Assembly: GCA_963921825.1 (NCBI GenBank)
Contig: OY997592.1
Location: forward strand, 52,162,336 to 52,226,335
Origin: Erodium maritimum
Lineage: Eukaryota > Streptophyta > Magnoliopsida > Geraniales > Geraniaceae
Direction: 5' to 3'
DNA: 64,000 nucleotides
In this document: positions 21,833 to 34,996 of the stretch, one piece after another
Position numbering within the stretch: position 1 is the stretch's first letter
Layout of the letters: every line of letters starts with the position of its first letter
The notes under the pieces: generated by a model
What the model saw: the letters and a program-made list of their open reading frames with translations, nothing else
Told to the model about the DNA's origin: nothing
Database searches by the model: none
Made by a program: the position numbers and the translations under genes

Positions 21833-24439
21833 TGTAAGAACCGCCCCCGTTCGTTCCCGGTCGAACCGGAGATTTTCGGCGAAAGTTGACTTTTTGCCGG
21901 AAAAGTCAACCAATGACTCCGGGAGTCATTCGGGACCTTTTCGGGGCCCTAAAAGCTTAGCTGTCATTACGGTTAGCTTAATTGGGCCGTTACCTTTCAA
22001 TTGACTGTAATTGGGAAAAAGTCAACTGTCGGTCTTTTTCGGTCAAACCTAAGACTTAAAAGATTATTTAATTGCTTTGCTGAGATATTTTGGAAGAGGT
22101 GGTCCCCACTATGGACACATGTCCATAGTATCTTGGGTGAGAAGAAACTAGGGCAAAAAGACCCATATACCCTTGTTTTTTGGTCTTGGAAGGCTTTTGG
22201 GCATTAAGGGCAATTTGGGACTTTCACAAATAGGTTAAATGCACAACAAGGAGAGCAATTTCAGCTCATTTGAGCATTGTGGCCGAATTTAGAGAGAGAA
22301 AAGGGAGAGAAGAGAAGCTTGGAAGCTTGAGGAGGAAGAAAAGAGGAAAAAGCTTGATTTTGGGGATTGATTCTACTCAAAGTTCTTCAAAAACACTAGA
22401 TTCTTCATCTCCTTCCCATTTCCAAGGTGGGCATCTAATCCTTTTTCGTTTTTGGTGATTTTGGTTCATGTGTTTTGAGGAGAAATGATGAACTTGGTTG
22501 GGTTTTTGAGTTTTGGATGATGTTTTTTGGAGAGAAAAGGAGGTTGGATGATGGATTTAATGTGGACTTGTGGAGTTTTGATGAAGACTCATGGTGGGTT
22601 TTGAAGTAGAGACGTTTTGGGGACTGTTTTGGAGCTTGGGGAGGTCATCAATGGAGGTTTTGGGGGTTAATTTCGTGGAAAACTGAAGCTGGAGGAAGAA
22701 GACGATGAACAGTGCCAGACCCGTCACGGATCCGTGACGGGCACCGTGATGGGAGACGTCACGGCTCCGTGAGGGAGACCGTGACAACGTCAGTCACGAC
22801 TCCGTGAGGAGAACCGTGACGGCCTGAACCACGGATCCGTGACCAGATCCATGGCGGAGCCCATCAAGGCTTCGTGACCCGAACCGTGACAGACCTGAGT
22901 TGGGCCTTTTGGGCCCATTTTGTTGGATTTTGAGTAATTGGGACGGTTATCTATAACCGGGTCCTTTTGGGGTTAATTGGGAGTGTTTTTCTCTTTAAAC
23001 CTTTGTGAATTACTCTTAATTCACGAATTGTTTTGTGATCCAAGACTTTGGACCCGAGCGTGACGGAGGAGGAGACCCTTTGATCTCGTGAAGTGGAGGA
23101 GGAAGCTATCCAAGTCGTCCGCAGTTAGGATTGGAGTGCTTTTGAGGTAGGGAGCGTAGCGAATACCGGTTGAATTGCGGAAAGTTACTAGTATGCATAT
23201 ATGTTGTATTTACTTGATTAAACTGTTAGAATGACATGATTAGGATGTGAGGAACGAGTGAAATGAGGGATAGCTTACGAGTCATGTCGAGCCGTAAGTT
23301 TGGGATTGCCGTGCTGTAGAAATGCATGCGGGCCATGTCGAGCCCTTAGTTTGCGTGTTGATTGAAATGCCTTGATCTTTGATTGAGATGCATGATGTGT
23401 GACTTAGCCGTTGATTAATTGAGAAGCATGATAGGTTATACTCGGTGTAGCATGTGTTGCTATGTTTGGGCAAATGTGTCATGCGTGATGTGATGTGAAC
23501 CATTGGTTGTAATATGATCGGGTGAGTGATAGACCGATGTGTTGTGTTATGGTGAGTTGGCTCGGTTGGTATACCGTAGTCGAACTATGGCATTGTGATG
23601 CGTGTTTTTTCTCTTGATGTGTGTTCCAAGAGGAGGTGTGTCCGGTATGATACCTACACTGAGAGAGTATGCCGGTGTAGGGTACCGAGGACGAGGATGG
23701 TGTGATCATTACCCCGATGCTATGTGGTCCGGGAAGGCGAAGGACCGAGGTATGTGCCGGTCCGGTATGCATGAGGCTCCGAGTCTATGTGACGGGAAGA
23801 CATCCAACTGAATGTATTTCCGGTCAGGGATGTTACCCCGAGTCTACGTGACGGGAAGATGTCGGGACCGATGCTGTGTGTTCCGGTACGATATAAGTGG
23901 GACGGGCTGTGATAGTCAGTGATGTTGGGAACTGTTGTGTGGATTATGTGTTTGTTCTGCTATGTGCTGCTTGCTTGATGATTGGCTGTGTGCATTTGTG
24001 TAAGTGTGATTATGGTATTGTGAGAGTGTTGAGTGGTTGGTAACTTCCCGTGGACGTTGTTAGTAGTTATGCTTTGCTAGTATGCCCTAATTGGACGGTT
24101 ACTCGTGGTGATGAACGAATGTTCATAACCTTAACTACTTTTCCTACTGAGCGAAAGCTCACCCCTTACCTTGTTGTTTTTCAGGTCTTGAGCGGGATCT
24201 GTGCTAGCGGGATTCTCGGCGCTTGGGAGCCAGCGAGGGTTCTGTTTAATGGTCTAGAGACGTACTGTTATTTGAACTAAACACTTTCTTACTGTTTTTA
24301 TGAGTTGTTGACTCTTTTTATCGAATTTATGGATTTCGGAGCACTATGTTGGAACTTATTTCTTTCAAATTGTCTTTTCTTACTTATTTATTTAAGTTCA
24401 CGTCTCGAGTCCGGTCAAAACCGGATTTAGGGCGTGACA
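21833..24439. mobile_element. Solo LTR, 2.6 kb, probably Ty3/gypsy-type
   Basis: Starts tgtaagaaccgcc and ends agggcgtgaca, with TG...CA ends and a perfect 5-bp target duplication, agagg (21828-21832 and 24440-24444). No internal domain or second LTR is present, so this is a solo LTR from unequal recombination. The length fits long-LTR gypsy families better than copia. It contains a block of short GTCACGG/CCGTGAC repeats (22715-22890) and a second region rich in gagtctatgtgacgggaaga-like phrases (23600-23900). Short ORFs (up to 97 codons) are not recognisable. Confidence 0.85.
22715..22890. repeat. Degenerate short tandem/inverted repeats of a CCGTGAC core
   Basis: Within the solo LTR, about six to eight spaced copies of cacgg(a/c)tccgtga alternate with accgtgac, so the core appears in both orientations every 15-30 bp. 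It is much more GC-rich than the rest of the window. It could be a protein-binding array or a structured RNA segment. Confidence 0.8.
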
Positions 24440-26660
24440 AGAGGAGACAACGACATGATAGGACCGAAAAGAGTTACATCAATAGTGTGTGACAATATCA
24501 GCGACGATTACAGAAGTAAGGAGCTCCATAAACTAGGGTTAAAGCTAGGGTTCATCTGGAGAGACTCAATAAAAACGAGAAAGATCTATATATTTGAGAA
24601 TTACTTTTCTTAATAATCCTACTATTATTATGAATTATTAGTTATTTGTCACGATTCTTCAATCTCATATTTCGGTACAGTGGACAAAGGTCATTTTTCA
24701 AGTATGTACCATCGAGCTTTCACGATATTATGTCATTACAGAAAGTCACTTTTTATTTTCAAAAAAAGACAAAAACGGTTAAACTTAACGGGTTTTTTGG
24801 ATGGAAAATACATGTGCAGCTCACATGTCCAACTTATTTTGGAAATGCCAAGTCTACCCTTCCTCTCTTATAGAAACTCTCTAACACTCATCTAAACCAT
24901 GTCCTTTCTCTCTTCTTCCCCGTGAGCTCACCAGAATTCTCCACATCGGTTGAGGACGTATGGAGCGGCGGTTCTGCCCTTCCCTGGAGCTGCTCCTCTT
25001 TGCTCCCTTCTCGTTCCCTCCGCCGCCGCATCCGTCGCCCTTCGTCACCATCCCCGTCCTCGTCATTGTTGGGTATCAAGAGATTTATGAAAAACATGGA
25101 GATGAGTGTGGATTTGGGTCGGTTCGATATGGGTTCACTGAAGAACATGGAGATGGGTGTGGATTTGGGGGTTGTTCAACTCTTTGGATTTCAAATTTTA
25201 GTTTTAGGGTTTGTTTAACTCTTTGATTTTCAAATCTTGAATTTGATTTTGTTGATGTGTAATGTATAGATTGTTCTGTAGTGATTATGTTTGCTGTGGA
25301 TATTGTGGGGCTTTTGGATTTTTTTTTTTGCAGAAACCAAATCCCACAAACAAGTTCTTGTTACAGAAGAGATGAATATGGGAAGAAACTTTTTTTTAAT
25401 AATTATTGCAGCTTGATGAGGTTGATTGATAATTAAAAAAGAAGAAGAAAATGTTCATTATATTTTGGTTTTATTTATTTGTTAATATGTTTTAACATAA
25501 ATAAAGATACCGAAAAGAAAAAGGTTTAAAAGGGAATGAGATTGAGATTTAAAATAAAAATGCTTTTTGTAAAAATTATTTTTAAAAATAAAATGAAATT
25601 AATTTTTTTATAAATAAAAACTGATTTTTATAAATAAAATTGATTTAAGTAAATAAAACTGGTTTTTTAAAGAAAAAAACTTGATTTTTTTAAAATTAAG
25701 ATTTATGAAAAGAAATTAATATTTTCAAATAATTACAGATAATTAAAAAATAATATGATTTTTTTTTTCATATTCATGTATCAAAAAAAAAGATCATAAA
25801 ATTATTGTTAGGACGTGCAAAAATAGTTAGGGGTAATTTAGACTTTTCCAATACTATCGTTAGCTCTGTTACAGATTTTGTCCTTATCTGATAATATAAA
25901 AAAGGTGGACTGTCAGGACATGAAAACAAAAGTGAGGACGGTCTTTAAATGCGAAAAAAGGTCAAATTATCGGACTGATCCAAGGTTTCCCTAAAAATTA
26001 ATACAGTTTTGATTTTTTGAGTTGAGTTCGGATAATTATTTATTCGGTTCATATACAAAAAAACTAAAATATTAATAAAATTACGTTAAGACTAGCAATA
26101 AAAGTTCGGGAACAATTTAGACTTTTTGGATAGTATAGTTAATGAAACAATATGTTTGGACAGATTTCTCCATTTTTTGACAACTTTATAAAAGTCATCC
26201 GCATACGTACCATCAATACGCACAACCGGTGTAATTGTGTAAAGTACATTTGGACGACAATAAAAAATTTCCATTTTATTAGGATTTGCACAAGATCTGT
26301 ACTTGAGGCAACTTTCCTGAAATCCGAGAGAGCTACTTATTTTAACCTTCTTCTATTCGTCGACGCAATTCTAACTCGCGCATTGGGAATGAAACTTTGG
26401 TCTCACTTCCTTTTCTCTTCTCCATTTTTGACCTATTGCTTGATGCCTCGGGTGGTAATGTGTTCCCAGAAAAAGAAGCTCGATCCCTGATGGCAACACG
26501 ACACTACCTTGATCGAAGAATCCGCATAAAAGTCATCAACGAACTGTTGCCTTTTATATTTTTTTAATTCCCTTTCGACAGTGACTCAAACGGATCTCTC
26601 CTATTTATCAGCACACTATGGGTTCCACTTCAGTACCATCGGCTGCATCGCTACGCCACT
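24440..26660. other. Repeat remainder and A+T-rich region upstream of aldehyde oxidase
   Basis: Positions 24445-24600 continue dispersed repeat copy A. Positions 24650-24870 are a diverged copy of the repeat that flanks the element at 17410-17802. Positions 24960-25230 are GC-richer with no recognisable protein. The rest is A+T-rich. The promoter of the aldehyde oxidase should lie at its right end; a TATA-like tttatatttttt occurs at about 26550, roughly 110 bp before the start codon. Confidence 0.4.
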
Positions 26661-26667
26661 TCTGGGA

Positions 26668-29600
26668 ATGGAGAAGAAGGCTTGTGGCCGTGGCAATCTG
26701 GTTTTTGCGGTCAATGGAGAGAGGTTTGAGCTCTCCAGCGTTGACCCATCAACCACTTTGCTCGAATTCCTGCGTTCCCGGACTCGTTTCAAGAGCGTCA
26801 AGCTTGGTTGTGGCGAAGGTGATTTATTTCTTCTCTAATTGACACGCTCTTTCGTGGGTAGCTGGTAAATTTACGTCTGCTAATGGATAAGTTATTGTTT
26901 GAATTCATTGGAGCATCTGGGTTTGGGAATATGAGGAAATGGGTGGTTAGACATGTGTTTGCCTTTTGGTTTTGTGGTGGAATAGGTTAATTTGCTAATT
27001 GTGTTGCCTAACTTTGGAGAGCTTTGTTTTTCACTTTTGTTGTTATGGTTGGTTTGATGGAATTGAATTATGAACTCAGATTTAGTGTTATTAATGCATT
27101 AGAGTTTGGCCATGGCAACATTTCTCAAACTCCCCAATGTGTTTACTGTGCTTATTTAAGTGGACCTAGCCGAATTTCCAGTGAAAATTATATGATTGCC
27201 AGAAGGTTTGCATGAAAAACACCTTTTTATTTCATTTTTCAGTAATTATTGAAGATAGACTTTTTGTTTCCCCATTTATACCCATACTATATTTGCTTTG
27301 AAGTTCTATACCGAATAGAGTCGTGGAACCTTAAGAGAAGATATTGGTCCCTCCATCCCCAAATTCTTATTCTGTCCCGAAGTTCTTATTTAGGAAGTTA
27401 TGATGAATGAATGATCAATAACTTCATTTAAAATAATCACTGTCACATGGTGGGTAAGCACATGGGATCTAATATAGACACATCAAGAAAGTGAAGCACC
27501 AACCTGCAAAAACTCAGATAGGACACTTTATTTTGAAATTAATAGGTATATATTAGGGTTTTTTTTATAGGCGATGAATTTATTGATACTCAGGATCCCA
27601 AGGTGGGATCTTGAGAAAAAAGCAAGGTTCTAAATACCGGTCGCGGTGAAATATCGGCGAGGTCGCCGTTAAAGATACTTCAATATAACGGGGAGATCTC
27701 GATAAATCGCGTTTTGCATTATATATAATACATATATTAATAACAAAATTAACTAGTTTAATAAATTGATTAGTATAAAAACAAACCAGTAATGGCTAGT
27801 AAATACTTATGATATAATACTTACAGATATACTATTATTTTCTAGTAGTAATGGCTAGTAAATACTATCATTAAGTGAAAGGTTGGCGGGCCATTTATTT
27901 TGTTACAGCCAATGCTATTATTGTCTTTCTAATGCAATAAAATATAGGGATAGGGGTTTTGCAATGAAGTAAAGGGAAAGGAAGAGGTTAGGGCAACACA
28001 ACCAATTAATGGTAAGTGAAAGAGGAAGATTTTCCAAGAAGACAAGGATAAAGACATTCATTTCAAATTTCAAAAACAAAGAGTAAAAGATTAAAAATAT
28101 TCTGTTTTATCTCATTTTCAGCGTGTTGATCGAGTTGACTCGGTGTGTTGACCGCATTGACCGCGATTTGTCGCGTTTTTAGGTATCGATATCGCTGGTC
28201 CTATTTTCGGGGAGATCTCGGGATATTTAGAACCCTGAAAAAAAGATACAACCCAAAAAGATTGGAGATCTAAAACCTTCTAAACACAGAGTTCCTATAA
28301 AGAAACAAAACATGAAACCAACAAACTGCAAAACAAACCAGCTAACCAAATAACAGGAGAAACAGCCGAGAGACACAGGGGGAGCCTACCCCCTTAGCTT
28401 CTCCTAGGCTGCCCACGAGCAATGCACTTCCACGGTTCGGTACACCACAATTCAAAGGAGACATCAGACACCAAGTCCCCTGCAAGCTTTGGTATATATT
28501 AGGTTAGGTGTTGGATTATTGTATGATGTGTTTGATGCAATTAAAGTTTAAGAACAAGGTATAGTTCTTTTTGCTCTTGATAGTCTTGCACCCAAGGAAA
28601 GAACATCCCATAATTGTGAATGGCGAGCGCTAAGAACTCTCTCTTATTTTATTTTTAGGGGTTTTTTAGCATAAAATATTTTTATTATGAGTATCTTTCG
28701 GAATAATATTAACGAGTTTTAGTATGTTTAAAATCCACATACCACTGCCCTTGACTATACCAATTAACTTTGTAATTCTTGAGCTTGGGTATTAATTTTT
28801 GAGTTATCTGATGTCATCTTCTCACAGGCTTTTCTTACTAATACTGAATTGTGAAATTTTCTGTGAAAGCCACTTGTAACGTATCTGATTTAATACTTCA
28901 GGCGGTTGCGGTGCTTGTGTTGCTCTTCTGTCAAAGTATGATCCACATCTTGACAGGGTTGAGGATTTTACTGTCAGTTCATGTCTCACACTTCTATGCA
29001 GTGTGAATGGATGTTCTATCACAACAACTGAGGGCCTGGGAAATAGCAAGGATGGCTTCCATCCCATTCATCAGAGGTTTGCTGGTTTTCATGCATCTCA
29101 ATGTGGCTTTTGCACTCCAGGAATGTGTATGTCTCTCTTCTCAGCACTTGTTAATGCAAACAAAGCCAGTAGGCCAGAGCCCCGGCCAGGATTCTCCAAG
29201 CTGACAGTCTCTGAAGCTGAAAAGGCTGTTGCAGGAAACCTTTGCCGTTGTACTGGATATAGACCGATCGCTGATGCCTGCAAAAGTTTTGCAACTAATG
29301 TTGATATCGAAGATTTAGGGTTCAATTCCTTTTGGAGAAAGGAAGACAGGAAGGAATTGAAGTTGACTAGGTTGCCTATGTACACTCATAATTATGAGAG
29401 TTGTACATTTCCTGAGTTTTTAAAGAAGGAAACTAAATCTGGGGCTGTTTTGGATTGTGAGAGATATCATTGGTACACTCCTGTTAGTGTCGAAGAGCTT
29501 CAAGGCCTTATGGGAGCTGACTGGCTCAATGATGGAAGCAGCACAAAGATAGTCGTGGGTAATACAGGGAGCGGTTATTACAAGGAATTTGGATCATATG

Positions 29601-32600
29601 ATAGATACATAGACTTAAAGTACATCTATGAGCTATCAATAATTAGAAGAGATCAGACAGGGATTCAAATAGGGGCGGCTATTACAATCTCTAAAGCTAT
29701 TGAAGCATTGAGGGATGAAGTCAATGGCAGGTATTCCTCTAAGAGCGACCTAGTATTCAAAAGAATTGCAGACCATTTCGAGAAAATTGCTTCAGGGTTT
29801 GTTCGAAATTCAGGTAGTGTAGGGGGGAATCTGGTGATGGCAAGCAGATGCTTTCCGTCAGATATTGCTACAGTACTGCTTGCTGTGGGTTCAACAGTAG
29901 AAGTAATGACTGGTACTAGAATTGAAAAGCTTACAATGGAGAAGTTTCTGGAGAAACCCCTGCTCAGCCCTAAAAGTATACTCTTAAATGTTAAAATCCC
30001 ATATTGGAAACCGATGACAAACCTTTCTCCTGAAGCCAACACCAAGTTGCTATTTGAAACCTACAGAGCTGCTCCGCGCCCTCTTGGGAATGCACTGCCT
30101 TATTTGCAGGCTGCTTTCTTAGCTGAAATATCACCTCAGAAGAATTCTGATGGAGTTGTGGTGAATAACTGTCAATTGGCTTTTGGTGCTTATGGAACTA
30201 AGCACGCAATTAGAGCAACCTCAGTTGAGGAATTTTTTGCTGGCAAAGCTCTAAGTACTGATGTTCTATATGAAGCTGTCAACTTAGTCAAAACCGCTGT
30301 GGTGCCTGAAGACGGCACTTCAAGTCCTGCTTACAGATCAAGCTTGGCTGTTGGCTATCTTTTTCAGTTTTTTGGGTCTTTGATTCCTGATATTGCTGAG
30401 TTTACTACCCATCCAGTGGATGGATATTCCCTGTTGGTTAAAACATCAAAAGCAGAAAAGAGTGATGATATGTTCAATCATGATGAAGCTCCGACTTTGC
30501 TATTACCTTCAAAGCAGGTGATAGAGTTGCCTACTGAGCATCATCCAGTTGGCCTACCAATAGCAAAATCTGGAGCTGCCCTCCAAGCTTCTGGTTCGTA
30601 TAGTTTATTTTATTTTATGTTATGTCATAGTCACTATACTCTTTTTTCGGTTATGCACATGTTCTTGTTACTGCAACACCTTAATAGTTACCTTACTCTC
30701 GCTGCTTTGACCAATTGTGTAGGAGAGGCTGTTTTTGTGGACGATATTCCTTCTCCAACCAACTGCCTATATGGAGCATTCATTTATAGCACAAAGCCTT
30801 TGGCAAAAATTAAGGGTATACATTTCCAGCATGGAACATTACCAGATGGAGTCTGTGCAGTTATTTCTGTTAAAGATATTCCCGACAACGGTGAGAACAT
30901 TGGATCCACGACCATATTTGGTTCCGAGCCATTATTTGCTGATTATCTTACTCGATACGCTGGTCAGCCTATTGCATTTGTGGTAATTACTTACTCCAAA
31001 ACATTCATATGTTACATCTTTATTACATTCTTTCAGTTATAAGTACATGTGGTTGCTGCTGTCCATTGATTTTGTCTAATATAGTCAATGAAACTACTTT
31101 AGGTTGCAGATACTCAGAAACATGCAAATACTGCGGCACACTTAGCTGTGGTTGATTATGGCATGGATAATGTGGAACCACCCATTTTATCTGTAGAAGA
31201 GGCTGTGGAGAGGTCAAGCTTTTTTGAGGTCCCTCCTTTTCTTAGTCCAAAACAGGTTGGTGATCTGTCAAAAGGAATGTCTGAAGCTGATCACAAGATT
31301 CTCTCTGCTGAGGTACTTTCCCAGTCTTCATACTGTGCTGCTGTGATATCTCCTTACCCTTCTCCCTCACCTCATGAATTCAAGCAATTAGTTCTACAAC
31401 TGTCCATAAATGATGAATATTTCTGGCTATACATGTATAACTTGACATGAGCTGTATACATTTATTTTCCTATGGACTTTAAAGCTGTGTGGTAACTGTC
31501 AATATTCTTTGTTAAATCCTGACATGCAGATCAAACTTGGGTCACAATATTTTTTCTATATGGAGACACAAACTGCCCTTGCTGTGCCAGATGAAGACAA
31601 CTGCATGGTGGTTAATAGTTCGAGCCAGTGTCCTGAATTTGCTCATGCCACAATTGCAAGGTGCCTTGGTATTCCCGAACATAATGTTCGTGTACTTACA
31701 AGAAGAGTTGGAGGTGGATTTGGTGGAAAGGCCATAAAATCCATGCCTGTGAGTATTATTTTTCAATTTTTCAATGAAATAAATCCCGTTATCGAGAGAG
31801 TGAATGGCCCTTATAATGATGAATTTGAATCAACATAAGAATCTGCATGTACTTAAGCAATATATCTTTAGTGCAAACCTTGGTACATACAAATTGTTGA
31901 CAAACAATGCTGAATTTTGAAGCATTCTACTATCAGTATACGTAAAATATTAGATTGCTTGAAGAACCTAGGAGTAAAGGATCATTAACTAGGCGTTCTT
32001 GGGCATTGACAATTTCATCCTCTGTTTTGTTATATAAAATTGGAGGACAGTAAAAGCGCATAAGAATTTTAACAGTTTCTGCTAAGCCAGAAAGATAAGC
32101 TCTGTGTTCTTAATAGATTTTGGGTCTGTTTTATGGGAGAGTAAAACTATTACATGCTTTTCTACTTCTTTAAGTAACTTTTGTTGGATACTGATAACAG
32201 ATTGATTCTAATGTTCTAACACTAGTTCAATTGACATCAATATAACGAGCATATCTCGTCTATTAAGGAGTATCTACCAAATAGTTAGAAGAAAGATTAT
32301 GATTTCTTTTAGGTTAACCAGGGTCTACCCCTACACATATGCAACAAAGAACTCTCATCTGCGCTACCCCCATCTTATGGAATTCTATACTTAATTTTTT
32401 CCTTTTTTGCAATGTTGCTATTTGTTATAACAGTTATAGTATCTGAATGTATACATGTGTAAGAATCAAAAGTAAATAAATTGTAGTGCTATAGAAGTTG
32501 TAGATCATTTATATTGTGTGTGCACATAATTGTAGTTAGCTGTTTTCTGATCTTGATGTGCAAATCATCTGCTAAAGTGGTGCAAGTATTTGCAATATGA

Positions 32601-34742
32601 TGTTCTTAGGTTGCTACAGCATGTGCACTTGCAGCACATAAACTACGCCGCCCTGTTCGGACATATGTCAATAGGAAGACTGATATGATAATGGCAGGAG
32701 GAAGACATCCTATGGAAATTACTTACAGTGTTGGATTCAAATCTAATGGGAAAATTACAGCCTTACAGCTTGATATATTAGTCAACGCCGGATTTTATCC
32801 AGATATAAGCCCAATCATGCCTCAAAATATCCTTTCAACGCTTAGAAAATATGACTGGGGTGCTTTATCTTTTGATATAAAGGTATGCAAAACTAACCTT
32901 CCTAATAGATCAGCCATGCGTGGCCCTGGGGAGGTTCAAGGATCATATATCGCTGAAGCTGTAATCGAACATGTTGCATCTACCCTTTCCATGGATGTGG
33001 ATTGTATCAGAGAAGTTAATCTCCACACATATAACAGCCTCAGCTTATTCTATGAGGGTAGTTCAGGCGAACCACAAGAGTACACTTTGCCTTCAATCTG
33101 GGATAAGTTGGCTGTATCTTCAGTCTTCTACCAAAGAGCTGAAACGGTAAAACAGTTCAACAGGAATAATAAGTGGAGGAAACGGGGCATTTCCCGAGTA
33201 CCTGTTATCCATAAAGTTTCAGTGAGGGCAACCCCAGGGAAAGTAAGCATTTTTAGTGATGGGTCTATTAGTGTTGAAGTTGGAGGGATTGAATTGGGCC
33301 AGGGGCTGTGGACCAAGGTGAAACAAATGGCTGCATTTGCACTGAGTTTGGTTGGAATTGATGGAAATGGCGTCCTCTTAGAAAAAGTGAGGGTCATTCA
33401 AGCAGATACCGTAAGTGTAATTCAAGGTGGGTTTACTTCTGGAAGCACTACATCTGAGGCAAGCTGTGAAGCAGTTAGGCTTTGCTGCAATATCTTGGTT
33501 GAGAGACTGACCCCTCTGAAGGCAAGATTGCAGGAGCAAATGGGTTCTATTACTTGGGAGAGGCTGATTCTTCAGGTGACCATGTTTTACTTTTGTAAAT
33601 TTTGCAACCATATACTTGGTAAAAGAACTTAAATTTTAACTGGCGTTTTTCTAGAATTATTCAAGCTTGGAGACATCTCACTCTTTGTCTTTATCAAAAT
33701 TCAGGCGTATGCTGAATCTGTGAATTTGTCAGCAATTTGTCTTTACGTGCCAGACTATAGCTCTATGGAGTACCTAAACTATGGTGCTGCAGTGTGCGAG
33801 GTAAGTTTGTCAATTTAGACTTTTTTTGACATGAATCTCGCCGATAAATTTATCATGTTTCCTCTTTTATGGTGTGATACTGAAATAAGTTACTTTCCCA
33901 TAAAATAGATTAGGCCAGGTTGGGATTTTAAATAAATCTGTCACCTTTTGTGAAATGATGAAAATGAACTTATGTTATGGTGGTGTTACATTTACAGGTG
34001 GAGGCAAATCTTCTAACAGGAGAAACTACAATTTTGCAAACAGATATAATCTATGATTGTGGACAGAGCCTCAATCCTGCTGTGGATTTAGGACAGGTTA
34101 CAATCTAATTGGAAGAGCAATTTCTTCAAAAGTCGATGGCCTTTGTTTCTCTATACTACACATCAAATTTGTGTTCATATTTAGATGTTCATATTTGCAG
34201 GTGGAGGGAGCTTTTGTTCAAGGAATTGGGCTTTTTATGCTGGAAGAATATCTGACAAATTCAGAGGGATTGGTGATTTCAGAAGGCACATGGACCTACA
34301 AGATCCCAAGCATTGACACTATTCCAAAACAGTTAAACGTTGAGATCCTAAAGAGTGGACATCACCCAAATCGAGTCCTCTCTTCAAAAGGTATAGTTTA
34401 TAGCAAGCCACTCCATTCTTCCTTTCTCTCTACCCTACTTCACATATACTCAAAATGTTAAAGCGATATTGAGAGTTTTGAATACAAAACAAAGCCAAAC
34501 TGAATTAATTTGATGCAGCTTCCGGTGAGCCACCATTGGTCCTTGCAGCTTCGGTTCACTGCGCCACAAGAGCAGCTGTGAGAGCTGCCCGAGAACAACT
34601 TTTCTCGTGGAGCGGGCAAGACTGGCCTGGGCCTGGTTTAACGCCCCAGTTGGCGGTTCCTGCCACCTTGCCTGCTGTGAAAGAGGCTTGTGGACTGGAC
34701 ATTGTGGAGAGGTACCTGAAATGGGTCATGGACACAGAATGA
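26668..34742 (+). CDS. AO: Aldehyde oxidase (abscisic/indole-3-acetaldehyde oxidase family), complete
   Basis: Ten exons with unbroken phase: 26668-26818, 28902-30593, 30723-30982, 31103-31312, 31530-31748, 32610-33575, 33705-33800, 33998-34096, 34201-34390, 34519-34742. The start is the first in-frame ATG. Product about 1368 residues, the family's usual size. Seen: 2Fe-2S motif GCGEGGCGAC (47-56); second cluster SQCGFCTPG (about 117-125) and GNLCRCTGYRP (about 163-173); FAD motifs KIVVGNTGSG (about 266) and GSVGGNL (about 355); molybdenum-cofactor motifs RRVGGGFGGKA (about 830), AMRGPGEVQG (about 946), GIELGQG (about 1070); and ASGEPPL with the likely catalytic Glu at about 1298. The family oxidises aldehydes with water and O2, giving the acid and H2O2, in the cytosol; members make ABA or IAA, and the substrate cannot be told from sequence. 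No break was found. Confidence 0.95.
27550..28500 (-). mobile_element. LINE-like 3' fragment in aldehyde oxidase intron 1
   Basis: It begins with a T run and ggcgatgaatttattgatac, which on the minus strand is an A-tailed 3' end of LINE type. It continues after an internal hAT element (27623-28237) with sequence ending near 28500. Short reading frames only. It makes up much of the 2.1-kb first intron. Confidence 0.45.
27623..28237. mobile_element. hAT-type MITE, 615 bp, in aldehyde oxidase intron 1
   Basis: Ends caaggttctaaatacc and ggatatttagaaccctg are inverted copies. Flanking 8-mers gaaaaaag (27615-27622) and aaaaaaag (28238-28245) match at 7 of 8 positions. Both subterminal regions contain ggggagatctcg-like blocks. 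The TSD length and CA(A/G)GGTTCTAAA end point to hAT. No transposase. Confidence 0.75.
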
Positions 34743-34985
34743 AGGAAAGGAGATCACCACAAAGGTTCCTCCCTATGAAATGTCAGCAAGGTGTAGTAGG
34801 TTATTGAGGCGTTGTATCAAACTCATTCTAATAAGTTTAGTCATGGTGTTTATTTGCATGAAAATAAGGGTTAGGGTGGATCAAATTATTCTTCATGATG
34901 ATTTACCCATAAGTATAATGTAATCAATATTTGATGATTTTTCTATTGGAACTATTCTTAGAAAGCTGCACTATGAACTTGCTCC

Positions 34986-34991
34986 AATAAA
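34986..34991 (+). promoter_or_regulatory. Polyadenylation signal of aldehyde oxidase
   Basis: aataaa about 245 bp after the stop codon, in the expected place for a plant 3' UTR. A minus-strand LINE-like element begins a few bases downstream, so transcript ends may fall at the element boundary. Confidence 0.5.
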
Positions 34992-34996
34992 CGTCC

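Noticed and set aside
24960..25226. Possible gene in the GC-rich block upstream of aldehyde oxidase
   Set aside because: Three overlapping frames of similar length with no domain, no splice-supported extension and no conservation signal available.
27300..27550. Possible Stowaway MITE (ggtccctccatccccaaatt)
   Set aside because: Only one end resembles a Stowaway terminus; no matching inverted end was found.
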